DNA of 64,000 bases, taken from NCBI GenBank assembly GCA_004764695.1, contig SMSO01000034.1, forward strand, positions 2,178,501 through 2,242,500, written 5' to 3'. The notes under the pieces are model-generated. The model was not told the DNA's origin. It made no database searches and saw only the letters and a program-made list of their open reading frames with translations. The translations under genes were made by a program, and so were the position numbers. Positions 19,570 through 31,161 of this stretch are shown here, in pieces (position 1 is the first letter of the stretch; every line of letters begins with the position of its first letter). Source of the DNA: Schizochytrium sp. TIO01. Lineage: Eukaryota > Sar > Bigyra > Thraustochytrida > Thraustochytriidae.

Positions 19570-22500
19570 AACAAGCTAACAAGTAAACATTTAAGTTTAT
19601 TAGTTTGCAGTTGAAATCAAACTTTTAATGAGGTGGGACGCGGTGGGAACTCACCGCCCAAATACGCACATATTTCTGGGAAGTGGCGGGTTGTGATTCG
19701 AGCATGCACGAAAACATTGCGCAACATCGGCCTATCATAAAGCTTTGGTCCAGAAGGGAAGAATTTCGTCGCAACACGCACGCGTGAACGTATGCTTGCT
19801 AGCATTTCTCTTCAAAAACTCCGAGTACAGCTTGATAGGAACTGTTTCCCTTCGAACAGGAATGTGTGGTCCTAATGCGTTTTAAGCCCGCATTTGTCCA
19901 TAAAAAGGCCCCGTCGTCATTTATTAAGACAGCTCCCCGAGGTGGGATTGCTATTAAATAATGGAAGACTGTATTTTGGTCATAAAAATTGTTTTGAGAG
20001 GTTTAAGCTTGGAAATGCAAGAGCTGGTCACCTGCCGAGGATAACAATTACCTATGTTGGTAATATACATACATAACTCAGATAGTACTACTACTAGCAT
20101 ATTCATTTCAAGTTTGATAGTTTTGAAGAAATATGTTCTACGAGTGGAGCTGATCATTTTGATGGAAGCACTGGAAAAGAAAATTTGCATGCTGCCTGTA
20201 CATGTTCAATTTCCTTACTCCATGAATGTGACTTCTATAGTAACTGGTATAGTAATACACTGGAATCGATCTATTCATCAGCTCGAAGGTCCACGAGTAA
20301 ATTTGCTACGATCTTATAAGAGCCAAATATACCAACATCCAAATGTAGGCCCCATTTCTTTTCATTCAGCGGAGCGGTGCCAATGCGCAAAGAAAGTTAT
20401 TTTATTTGAGGCTGTAATGGTTTGCTAACTCGAATCATAAGATTCAATTCATAATACCAAGTTCTGAACTTGCATCAAATACCAAATGATCATTCCAACT
20501 CATCGATCCTTGCTAGCCGCTTTAGTCCGAGCACACCACCACACGAGCAAAAAACTGCAACTGCAAGAGTAGTAACTTCGTTGTAAGGAATGTAAGTTCT
20601 GCCAGCGAGGGTGTTGTTTAGGCTCTGAGACGTGCTGCAAATCCTAGCAATTGATTGATGTGTATGCTCTACAACCAAGCTCAGTCTACAACCACGATAA
20701 GAAAGTTCTGATCACGGCTGTGAGTATCGGACAACTCGAGTGTCCGATGAAGCATGTCTTCTGAAGTGATTTGATGTGTTAGACTCGGACATCCAAACTT
20801 TTAACAACCGTGACGGCACTTGGGGTGTGCACATTCATAAGTTTTAGTCTGAAGTGTTTTATCAGGTACTTAGGTACTTGGTAGGTCGTCCGCATCAAGT
20901 TTTACATTTTCACCCTAGCTAGCAATAGGTACCTGGTAGCCAATTCTAAACAACAAAATTAAATTGACTGTAAAGTGTTTTTTAAATGTGTTTTTTATTT
21001 ATTTTTTACAAAATCGAGAAAAAATAAAAAGAGTACTTTCTTTTTCATTATAAAACTTATGATTTAAGTTGATGGGCCTACAATTGTGATCCTAAGTGGA
21101 ATTTGGGAGTCGCAGAATTGGAACCTTCGTAATGCATTGAGAGGGCCGTCAGTCTTTGGGCCTTCCCTTTTGGCCATGGCAGTTGGTTCTCTTCTTTCGA
21201 GTAGGCACACTCCTTCAGGAGTTCTCCAACGCACACGATTGTTTTCGTAGACTCGTAGAAATTGCAAAGTGCTACTAGTGTATAACCTACAAACAGAGCC
21301 GTCCATGGCCAGTTCCCCAGCCTTTGGAAACCCCGTCGACGACCTACGGTAGCATTGCTGTGACTCTGATTCAGCTCCTTCAAAGCTGGCACAGAATCTC
21401 TGCTGTGCAGATGTTTTGCTTTTGTCTTCCGCGAAGTTGTTTCGCATCCAAATCAATCAGTCGATGCTACGATTCGAGCTCCTTTTCACGGTACATGAGT
21501 GAATCGAATCATCGAAACCATTTGAGAACTCCAGGAGTCTATGTTTGGCAACAAAAGGTCAAGCTTCTGTTCAGTGGCGTCTTTCTGCTGCCAAGCCTCC
21601 CATTCATTATTGCGCGGCTGCCGAGAGAGCGATAGCGAGAGAAATCACCTAACATTTCTGGCAAGGTGATGTAATCCCTGAAGTTATCCAGGTATAACAT
21701 TGGAGTTAGAGAACCCAGCAATCGGTTTCTTCAATGAATAATAGTCGAACTATTGGCAAGCCGATTCCAAAACATTCCATTTCACTCACCCAAGCTCATG
21801 ATCTTGGAGGATCCTTCATCACTTTGTCACCCACCAAAACGTGCACTGCAAAGGGAACCAACCTTGGGCAGTCATCATAAGGTGTGCCCAAATAACAAGA
21901 AACAGCTCGGATCGTGGCGACGGCGGCGACGCTTCGCTCAGAGTGCACCTTCAGGACCTGAGCCTTGACGCCTTGGGCCAGAACTTGAAGGTTCCCACTC
22001 CGCAATCAACTCAATTTCTCCCCTCCACGGTCCTCATCGTCTAGCCCCAGGACCGACTTTGTCCGAGGCCTTTTCGTCTCCAGGAGGGACAGAGCTTCAA
22101 GGCAGTGAGTGCTCAACTTTCTGCTGCTTCTCTGCCTCGAAGAAGTAGTCGTGTACTGTTGTGAGTGAGTGAGTACGTGAGTACGTGTGTGCTCCATCTT
22201 GAAAATAACTTAGAAACGTGCTCTCTCATCGGCACGGAGCAGAACCTTCAGGAGAACGCTAGGCGCCTTAGGAGTCGCTTAGCCGTGCAAGTGCCAAGTT
22301 TACACTTTCACGTGCTAGACTTTGCTTTTTTGCGAAGCAGAGACTATCAATCAACGAAGAATCGAATCAGTCGATAAGGAAGAAGGTAGTCAACCAGGTA
22401 GGTAGGTAGGTACGAGTAACAGGATAGTCGTAGACAATGGGCTCTGGTCTCTTCTCGCATTGGAGTAAAATAGTGCAAATGGTAGCTGTGACGGCCTTTG

Positions 22501-22745
22501 AGGCTAGTACCCTTCCTTGCTAGTTGCCAGGGGAGCCAATAGTGCAGGCTGGGCAAACCCGAAACCTGTCTGGGTAGCGAAATTGCTCGTTCACTTACTT
22601 TGGGCTACTTGCGTGCATAACAGGCAGGCAGGTAGGCAGGCAAGAGGTTCTCCAGCGCAACCAACGGACGAAGTAAGAAACAACCACAGGTCACACAGCG
22701 TGACCAGCAAAGACGGAGTGGTTGTGACCTGAAAAGGAGCCAAAA
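19570..22745. other. Long gene-poor AT-rich region
   Basis: No supportable gene in 3.2 kb. Open frames of 100-130 codons exist (for example 20054-20428 plus and 21064-21456 minus), but none shows family motifs and most are AT-driven. Short GT-rich microsatellites occur at about 22400-22413 (GTAG units) and 22620-22645 (GCAG units). The right end probably contains the promoter of the next gene. Confidence 0.45.
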
Positions 22746-23880
22746 ATGTCATTGTTGCAGCGGCTAAGGAACTCTCTAAAGAGCCCGTACAGTCTGTCAA
22801 GCACAGATGATGATGTGACGCTTGTGATCGATTTCCGGATGAGCGAAAAAGCATTTGCAAGCTCGGACCCCAGCGCGTATGCGATTGCGGCTGATGAGCA
22901 GCGCAAGGTCTTTATAGAATTCATTGACCCTCTGCAATACAACCTTCAGAAGGAAAGATTCATTGAGACTATTCCCTGGGAAGGCATCCCCGAAAATTGG
23001 ACCGTGACCTTCACCACGATTGTGAGCAATCTCGAAGTGTGGGATGCAAGCCTTTATGGCCCAGATGCTACCATGCCTGATTTCGTCTATGTTATGGCAT
23101 TCCGGGGATATGAGACCCTTGTTTCGGCGCTTATCACATCAGAGAGGACATGCATTTTGCAAGCCTCAACACATCGCTTTCATGGTCTCCCTACGCAACC
23201 GCATATTCTGAGGGATCTTACTGAAACGCCAGCAGGAAGGCTTTCGCTTTCAAAATATGGAAATTTTCATGATTAATTTTGATTTTCCAGAGGAGATTTT
23301 CGGTGGAAGCCCCGAATGCGGCGCTGGAGGACAAGACGGTGGTCATAACACGATTGTACATGCTCTTGAAAGATTTGGTACTTCCCTTGAGGATATCGAA
23401 ACCCTCCGATTTATAGGCTCAAAGAGTGTTGATCCGGTCATGCGAATCAATGGAGAAGAACATATTCTTCGTGGCTTGCTCTCCAAGCCGCATCGTGGGT
23501 CCCTTCGTAGTCTCGAGGTTACGGCGCTTGGCGAGTCCTTTATTGACAACGTTTTTCTTGATCCCACTCTGCACGCAAAGTTCCGGCATCTCGAAACACT
23601 CGTCATTCCGCACCTTTTTAGGTTTGATGATGCTAAATTAGGCGAGGAAGAGGACCTTTTGCATCTCGTAAAGAACCTTGGCATTCGAGATTTTCACCCA
23701 GACGACGATCTTTCGATGTTAAAGGATGTACTCACACGGCCGGATGTGCGTATCAAGACGTTGCAAGTTAGTGTTGTGGACAAAGCCACAGCTGAAGATA
23801 TTGCCAATTCTTCTTTAAGCCTCAACCACCTTGGGGTTGGGGACTCTTCAGTTTTCGGACCACTTCCCTCCATGTGCTGA
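22746..23880 (+). pseudogene. Leucine-rich/F-box-like protein split by a +1 frameshift
   Basis: Two frames overlap at 23257-23276. The first (22746-23276, 176 aa) starts MSLLQRLRNSL. The second (to 23880) shows leucine-rich patterns such as LRSLEVTAL and FRHLETLVIPHL, suggestive of RNI/LRR-like repeats. The second frame has no independent promoter space, so the two most likely form one gene with a one-base indel near the A/T runs at 23250-23275. The product also ends early (FGPLPSMC) for a repeat protein. I do not recognise a named family. Alternatives are a sequencing error or programmed frameshifting. Confidence 0.5.
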
Positions 23881-24152
23881 GTTACTGTGCGCTCCTAATG
23901 GAGTCTCATTTGTCATATCCTACGAGCTCGCTGTCAAAAACAAAAAGTGACCGACCTTTAAAATTCTGAACATATCCTTTTATTTCACATAGATAAAACA
24001 AGGAATTATTTTCAACTACCCAGAGGACCATTCTACATTATTCTTTTTGTAGAGCAGAAGAACAGTTGTGTTTGCAAAAACATCTGAAATGTTATTATCT
24101 GAATTTTCCTTTTTTCTTTTTCCTTTTTTTTTTTGCAAGCTTCCTAATTTTG

Positions 24153-25200
24153 TCATAGGCCTCGTAGCACGCTAAAGCAAACCAAAACTACAACTAAGAT
24201 CATTGAAGCTGCTAATCTGTTAATTCCACCTATCACTGTAGGGCTAGGTGTAGTTGGGCTTGTTGGGGTATTTGTTGGTGCATTGGTTGGTGCTGCAGTA
24301 AAATTACATAACGCCGCTACAGTCGAAAATTGAGATGAAAAGTCAATAAGTTTGGATGCATCCAATTCGGTGCTTGTGAGAAATTGGTCAGAGCATGCCT
24401 CGCCATTTCCAACGCATTCCTCGGTCTTAGTTCGGAAGAATATTCAGTGTCTTTTGTGGTCCAGCTGTAGAAGGGTTCTGTTAATGAAGTTTTCACACAA
24501 TTCTGCATCATCTTCACTTGCAAAAAGGTCCTCGTCAAATTCTCGAAGGCGCACTTGACCATCGTTGTAGAAGCCTGTAAATGGATCAATATCGTAGGTA
24601 TTAAACGCGAGTCCACACTCTAAACCTGGGTCGGTCTCTTGAAAGTATTCACACTTCGTCTGTAACAGAGCTTAATGAGGTTCCATACTTATAACCCATT
24701 TGTACAGTGTAAAAGATTGTAAACACGCAAAGACGCACACCCATGTATGTGACCAACTGGACATCAGTCCAGTCTCCATTGCGCTTAGATGACAACGATT
24801 CGAGTAGCTCGGCGTTGGCGTCTAGCTCGCATACAAACATATTCCATAGTCCAGCTTGCGAAAGACACGGCTCAATGTAGCTTGATGACACAATTTCTGA
24901 AACAATTGCAGCAAAATCAACTGTCTCTGTGGTTTTTCTAGAAATTCTAGACTTATCCGGATCAACATCGTCAATCTGAAGAAGCTGCCTCCGAAAAGTA
25001 TCGGCATCTGGCTTTTCCTCTCTAAACATTGCATCGCACATCATCCGCATTGTATCTTGGAGGCTAGGCCCATTTGCGTTAGATGGGTATACGAAGGAAA
25101 AAGTAACCAAAATAACAACAAGGACAGTGGCTCTCATGCTGTAATTCTCTAACAGTGCCTGCAATTTGATTTGGGGCCATTTGGTTACTGATTTGCTCAT
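24153..25200 (-). pseudogene. Secreted GPI-anchor-like family member A, broken by two frameshifts
   Basis: Paralog of the intact gene at 27124-28080. The first frame (25200-24649) gives a signal peptide, the family block PDADTFRRQLLQ and the block PCLSQAGLWNMFVCELDAN, then YMGVRL. At about 24653 two bases are missing relative to the paralogs, so the frame leaves at SVTDEV. The family sequence (EYFQ, DPGLECGLAF) resumes in another frame. A second one-base loss lies near 24433, in the SELSTEDC block. The third frame (from 24365) ends in a Pro/Thr-rich stretch and the hydrophobic tail MILVVVLVCFSV. The pattern fits a recent pseudogene. Confidence 0.8.
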
Positions 25201-27123
25201 CCCCCAACTGAGAGCTGTCTAGTTCCCTGCAAGTTCGCGTGCTGTTCCACAACGAAGGGCTGTTTTCTTCTTTTTAACCTCCCCTCGATTTTCAAAAACG
25301 TTGAAATATTTCCCCAAATAATACATGAATGTTTGAACAACCAATCATATTTCTATCCGAGACACAAGCCCAAGTAGAATCCATCCCGCCCCGTCACGTT
25401 AGAAGAAAAGTCTCGAAATCGAAGTTTTTCAGCAACGGTGAAGGCCTTCCATGGCGCAGAAGAATATCGTCAAATGTTCTCTTGATGTTTTCTCAAAATA
25501 AATGGATGACAGTAATAATTCATCGCTAAATCAGTCAGAGAAGTGTTGTGCGAGAGTTCATGGGATTTCCTACATGGCTGGTGTAGGCTCAATAATCTAT
25601 GACGACTTCCTGTGCACTTCCTGAACATAATATTTTCTGACTATAATAAAGTAACTGTTTTACTTCGTAACGAACAAACTCAAGAAAACTAAGGCCTCTG
25701 GCTATGCGTTGAAGTAGCAACGAAAAGAACGAACTCGCCAACAAACACTCGTAGGGCAAACTTTCGTACCTCATTCATTTTTTTGTTTTGTTTTAACTGA
25801 GGGAACGTATCAGCATTAATATCCAACAGCCGTTGACTGATCTATAGAGATTAGGCCTCTCTTTCCCTGTGGTCTGACTCGTTTTCTTTTTGTAAAGGTT
25901 GAAACTGGGAAAGCTCATGGCCAAACTATGTCTTCAAGCTTATACATGTTTTTTCCGTGAAGCACAATATCAACCATCATGAAAGTTCTTGTATATTCTA
26001 TCATGTCTGAACACTAAGACACCGCAACTTACGTTCGTGGCCATTTTTCTTTAATATGGGAGGGGGGTAGATATGCAATCAGAAGCACTCAAGGCATGGA
26101 AGTATAGCTTGATTCCACGAAACAGTTCAGAGCGTGTGTAGGGTATCTAGGCAGGTACGTACTTCACTTGAGAAGTGGGAGATAAAATTTATACCCTCTC
26201 GCTAGTCAAAGGTAATGAGTTATTGTTTTATTAACTTGGGAAAAAAACTCAGCCCGAACAATCACTCAGTATGCAAACACCCACCAATAGCACGGTATGA
26301 GTGATATGCTTTGATTTCAAATTTCGCCAAAGTCAAAGGATTCATAGCAGTACCCTCTGACTAGTGGTAAGTGGTCGGTAACAAACAATCAACCAACGTT
26401 CGTTTGTTCTAGTACAACACAATGTATTCTTGCAGCCGGACTTCTAATTTCTCTTTTCCTTTTCTTACCAAGTCAATGTCGAATGTATAGTACAATTCTG
26501 ATCGCTATCAGAGCCAGAATTACATTGTGAGAGCATCACCAGACCTGTGTTGTTTCTCTTTATCTCTATACAATAACACAACAAATCTTTTTGTCTACTA
26601 GTCTGTATATAGTCATGCACTGAATGAAGTATTATAACATTATAACAATGTTGCCTATGTCGGCGCGTGCACGCGAGAAGTTGCTTCATCCCGTAAGAGG
26701 AAGAAGCAGAGGAAGAAGAAGAAGTATCATATCTGCCAACGACAGCTCATAGGGGGTTTTGTATACGAAGTTGAAATACAATATATGGACCATTAGGTTG
26801 TATGTGGTAGAATGTGTAGAACGACCCAGCTCAAACCCTCGAAGCACTCACATTAGAAAGAGAGAAACCCTAATGACGAACTAGTCTGATTATCACGTGA
26901 TCCGATGAATGGTAGGTACCTACGTACAGCTGAATTTAAGCTGAAGGCTACCAATATCACCTACATTATTAGTGAGCAAAACCGTCACAAATATTGCCTT
27001 ATCGAATCCTATAGAGCAATGCAGTGTACTACCAGTGTACTTCCCATATGAAATTGTACATCAGATCTTGGGACCAGCAAAACCAAATCGTGTAACACCA
27101 ACACTAGAAAAATATAGGAATCA
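25201..27123. other. AT-rich intergenic region between divergent paralogs
   Basis: No gene supported. This region should contain the promoters of the minus-strand pseudogene and of the intact plus-strand paralog. Palindromic-looking GGTACCTACGTAC-type sequences appear near 26155 and 26909. Confidence 0.45.
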
Positions 27124-28080
27124 ATGATGAAAAATCTTGGCGCTTACATTTTCTACTTCTCTTTGTCCCTTTTAAGCTATGCAAGCTGTGTTTGTGCTGC
27201 GGCCAGCGAGCTCTACGCGGCCAGGCAACTTCTACGAGATGCACTTTTAAGCGAAGAGGAACCAGATGCAGAAGCGCTTCGTTCAAAAATAGTAGGTGTT
27301 AAAAATACTTACACACTCCCCAGTACCACTGCTACGATCGATTTTGAGGCTATTGTAAAGAGTATCACCTCCAACTCAAGTTATGTTAAACCTTGCCTGT
27401 CAGGTGCAGGGCTTTGGGACATGTTTGCTTGCGAACTTGAGGCAAACAAGGAGTTTCTGCAGAATCTTGCAGCTGAGCGAAATGGCACTTGGAGTGACAC
27501 TGATGTGATTACATATTTAGGTGTGAGAACAGAACTTTATACAATCTTGTATCTGCTATACACTGGCTTCAGATATGGGAACTCTCTTTCTCTACTTACA
27601 GAGGATGTCTGTACATATTACTTCGTTGACGTAGACCCAGGTTTGCATTGCGGTCTTCAATTCGATGCAGTCAACATTGAGCTGCTAAGTGATTTTAATC
27701 AAGAGAATGGTGGACCTCAAAGGGAAGATTTCGATAACGATGAAGATTATCAATTGTGTTATGAGTTGTTGTATGAGGTGGTAAAGGGGAGCTCAACGGC
27801 AAATGCTACCCATGAAGAATCTGAATACTCGTCAGAGTTGAGCACCGAGGACTGTATGGGCATCTTCATAGACTATCGTTACAAGGTATCAAGTGGAAGT
27901 AGCTTCAACGAGACTGCTTTGTTGCAGTTTGCAAATGGATTTCATAAAGTCGCTACAAGATGTGAAAATCTTACGGCCTCGCCCTCTCCAAGTAGTCCAC
28001 CTAGCATGGCTAACTCAAAGTCAGTCTCCGTCTTGCTGACAATTTTACTTACCTTCGTCGTGCGTCCTGGGTGTTTTTGA
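27124..28080 (+). CDS. Secreted, probably GPI-anchored surface protein of unknown family (intact member B)
   Basis: A 318-aa protein with an N-terminal signal peptide (about residues 1-26). Conserved blocks shared with its two broken neighbours are PDAEALRSKIV, PCLSGAGLWDMFACELEAN, TYLGVRTELY, VDPGLHCGLQF and SELSTEDC, with paired cysteines in each. Several N-glycosylation sequons (NGT, NAT, NET, NLT) support a secretory route. The C-terminus is a Ser/Pro-rich stem followed by a hydrophobic tail (SVLLTILLTFVV) and only a few residues, the usual form of a GPI-attachment signal. No enzymatic motif is visible and I do not recognise the family. It is the only intact copy of three, flanked by inverted pseudogene paralogs. 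Confidence 0.82.
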   Translation: MMKNLGAYIFYFSLSLLSYASCVCAAASELYAARQLLRDALLSEEEPDAEALRSKIVGVKNTYTLPSTTATIDFEAIVKSITSNSSYVKPCLSGAGLWDMFACELEANKEFLQNLAAERNGTWSDTDVITYLGVRTELYTILYLLYTGFRYGNSLSLLTEDVCTYYFVDVDPGLHCGLQFDAVNIELLSDFNQENGGPQREDFDNDEDYQLCYELLYEVVKGSSTANATHEESEYSSELSTEDCMGIFIDYRYKVSSGSSFNETALLQFANGFHKVATRCENLTASPSPSSPPSMANSKSVSVLLTILLTFVVRPGCF

Positions 28081-28714
28081 TTTTGCGAAAATGAAGCGTA
28101 CAACAGTTTCATGAGAATGATTGCCTAAAGTGATCAGAACCTTTTTAGCCTCCCTAAAGATAACAACTGGATCTCACTTTTTGTTTTGTTTTTCCAATGA
28201 CAAGCAAAAGCCACATTGACTTTCTAGCAGAGAATAAGCGTTAACTGAAACAAATAAATAAATAATAAAAACGCCGTGGTGATCAACAGACGACGTAGAG
28301 GTGAGACAATTATTTATTGCATTAAAAATCCATTCCTGGATATGATGAATCATCTTCCTTCTGTAGCTTTTCCAAATTAGGTGAACTTGGTTGATAGCTT
28401 GGCTCGCCGAACTAATTTGGGCAATACTTGCATTCTGAAAGCAATGGCACATGTGAAAGGAACATAATAGTCACTTGTTGTCAAAGGCAGATCATGCGGG
28501 GTATGGGGTTGTGTGTTTTCAATTGGAGAATACTTTTTTTTCTATGAGGATAAAAACGATGGCATGCAGCAGCACCACATTAACTTTTGTTATACGAGAT
28601 TAACGTTTATTTGTAAATCAGGATAGGGAGACCTTTGTGAAGTCGAGAACATCTGGTACTCTTAGCTTTTTCAAACGTAGCCGGTACTCGGGGACATTTT
28701 GCTTGCAAGGAAAT
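28081..28714. other. Short AT-rich spacer between convergent paralogs
   Basis: Contains the 3' ends of the intact gene and of the minus-strand pseudogene. No gene seen. Confidence 0.5.
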
Positions 28715-29707
28715 CTAAAATATGCCAATATAAAGTAGGGCGACTAATAAGGTCATTGACGCTGCTAGCCCACTTGAAATGTTTAGCACGGTTGGTATCA
28801 ATGTAGGTGCCGAGGTTGGTGCACTGGGTGTAGCAGTTGGTGCTGCTGTCAAATTGCACATAGCTGCTACATTTTGAAACTGGGATGTAAAGTCCAAAAA
28901 CTTGGCCAAGTCAAGCGCACTATCTGTAGCAACCTGATACAGATACGAATCAACAGCGGTGTCAAGGCAATCCTCGGTACTGATTTCTGACGCGTACTCT
29001 GTATCTTTGGTGTCTGGGCTACTGAAAGTGGAGGCAACGGATTCCAATAGTTTGGCACACAGTTGTTCATCTGCTTCACTCTCGAAAAGATTATTTCCGT
29101 TGGAGTCTTCAGAACGTAGATCACCATAGCTGTAAATATCTACAAATGTCTCAACATTGTAGACAGAAAACATCAGAGCACATTCTAGACCTGGATCACT
29201 CTGTTGAAAATATTCATAACATACTTCATCTGACACGGAGTCCCGCGCGGTACCATATGTGTGACCCATTTTCATCGTGTAGAACATTGAGAAAAGACAA
29301 AGTCGTACGCCTAAGTATGTCACTACTTGAAGATCGCTTCAATCGCCATCTCGGTCAGCCGCCAAAGTCCCCAGCATGTCTGCGTAGGCCTCTAACTCTC
29401 AGAGAAACATATGGTACAGTCCGGCTTGCGAAAGGCAAGGCTCAATGTAGCTTTGGGAAATAACTTCTGTGAGAAGCGTATCATAATCAACTGCCTCGGT
29501 ATTTTGTCTTGACGCATTGGAACTGGCGAAGGGAAAATCACTGACTTTAAGAATGCGATCCCGGAGGAGTTTGGCGTCTGGTATCTGGTCATCTTGAACA
29601 GTTTTGCGCATATTCCAAATTAGAGACTGCCAACTAGGCGTGTCACCGCTACATACATGTACAAGCACGAAAAGAATGGAAAGGAGGAAACAACGAATTT
29701 CCATCAT
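28715..29707 (-). pseudogene. Secreted GPI-anchor-like family member C, with two in-frame TGA codons
   Basis: One continuous reading frame from the ATG at 29707 to 28715, interrupted only by TGA at 29401-29399 and TGA at 29341-29339. Alignment by eye with the paralogs puts the first TGA where they have Cys (MF-C-ELxA) and the second where they have Trp (GD-W-SD). The rest is well kept: signal peptide, PCLSQAGLYHMF, TYLGVRLCLF, SDPGLECALMF, SEISTEDC, a Thr/Pro-rich stem and the hydrophobic tail MTLLVALLYIGIF. TGA clearly ends other genes here, so these are nonsense mutations of a young pseudogene. Recoding of the Cys-position codon as selenocysteine would not explain the second stop. Confidence 0.8.
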
Positions 29708-30889
29708 TGAAAGTTACAAACAAGAGTACGTAGGTGGCTTATTGTATGTACCTGACCAGGGCTTGCACAATCGCGATTTGCATTCCAAAATTACCTACAG
29801 CAAACTTCTTGCGGGCAAATTCTACCCAAGGTTTGTAAGGATGAACACTTGCCAGGAAAGGAAAGCATCTCTTAACAGTTACAGAGCCCTCAAGTGTCAA
29901 TATTTGGCCGACTAAGTCTACATATGGAATAGAAGGTGTTTGTCATTTTCAGACCTCCAAAAGAAACAGTCATAACTAGGCATAACTTGCATACTATTCA
30001 AGACATAGAATTGCATCACGCTTTAATATATTCTTCGTTTCCAGCTCAACTATATGTATAATTAACCAGACCATAATATATTCTAACATTCTGTAGCCAC
30101 CTGAAGTTGGATAGCAGTATTAACCAACACTTGTCATCAAGTGGTGTAACTGAAATCGTGTTTATAAACCGTGGTGTACAAGAGCTCTTACAAAGAGTTT
30201 CAAAGTGTATGTATGATGCACTAGGGTCTCGCCATCATTGTAGCTACCCAATACCTCTAGATCAGAATCCTAGATAAATGATAGTACAGCGACCGTTGCA
30301 CTCTACAAGTTAGAGGCCTGAAGAATCAGTCCACTCTGCTCTGATTGTTTCAAATATAAACGGAAAACTCTCCCGTCCTGTATTCCCCTTTCTTTTGTTT
30401 AAAAGCGCAAAAAACCAAAAACTGTAAACATTGTCACTGCAGGAAGGTTATTATTACAAAGTGTTGTTTCTACTTCGTCCAAGTCCATCACAATTAAAAA
30501 TTGGAAAATAGAGAAAAGCAGCATGGCAGTGTTTTTCTACCGAATGTACCAAAAAACAAACAGCCAACAAACTTAGTATTCCTTAGTATTTCCCCTAGTA
30601 GTAATAGAAAAAAAATGATTTTTATTTTATATTTATTACTAATTTTACAGAAAAAGTAAAATTGACCCCGGCCATGAAATGTCCAAGTCTTTGTAGCTAC
30701 CTGAAAATAGTGTAGAGATGGACTCCTTTACAACTCGAATTAGATAATCCAGAGCAGTGCGTATGGGTTCATACTTATCTGTACGAATGCTCTTGTATTA
30801 AATATTGGATTCTTTGCTACGACAATCAAGTTGCAGAACCCTACAATTACAATTAATGTAGAGAAAGCAATATTTGGTGTTTGTGTGCA
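29708..30889. other. AT-rich intergenic region
   Basis: No supportable gene. Very AT-rich around 30600-30660. It marks the boundary between the secreted-protein trio and the coiled-coil locus. Confidence 0.5.
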
Positions 30890-30922
30890 GGATTTCAAAC
30901 TTAAGAGCGCTCAATCATACTA
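30890..30922 (+). promoter_or_regulatory. Shared upstream element, copy 1
   Basis: Copy of a roughly 33-base element found near each coiled-coil gene. The left half matches the consensus CTGGATyTCAAaCTTG and is followed directly by AGAGCGCT. It lies about 240 bases before the first coiled-coil gene. The right half is the most divergent of the strong copies. Confidence 0.55.
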
Positions 30923-31161
30923 TCCCACCAGATCCATTCAAGCAAGCGCTAATAGGACTCTCTCGTACGGAATTGTGAGCAAGCAAAGTTGGCAGTATTC
31001 GCATCGCAGATGCTAGCAAATCTGAAACGCTGTTTATGGAAAAGTTCAAGCCACTTCAACAGGGGCGTTCATCGTTCTTTGCGAAAGTCAAGTCCCACTA
31101 ATATTAGATTTGCCAATATATCCCATCCAAAGCTTTCAAGCTTACGTTTGCAAGCTGTATA

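Noticed and set aside
20054-20428. A 124-codon plus-strand frame in the gene-poor region
   Set aside because: Composition is that of random AT-rich DNA (Ile, Leu, Val, Tyr) and it lacks domains.
21064-21456. A 130-codon minus-strand frame
   Set aside because: Somewhat protein-like, but no motif, no conserved block and no support from neighbours. A decayed fragment cannot be excluded.
26155-26925. Recurrent GTACCTACGTAC-like palindromes near 20.9, 22.4, 26.2 and 26.9 kb
   Set aside because: Too short and irregular, and not placed consistently relative to genes.
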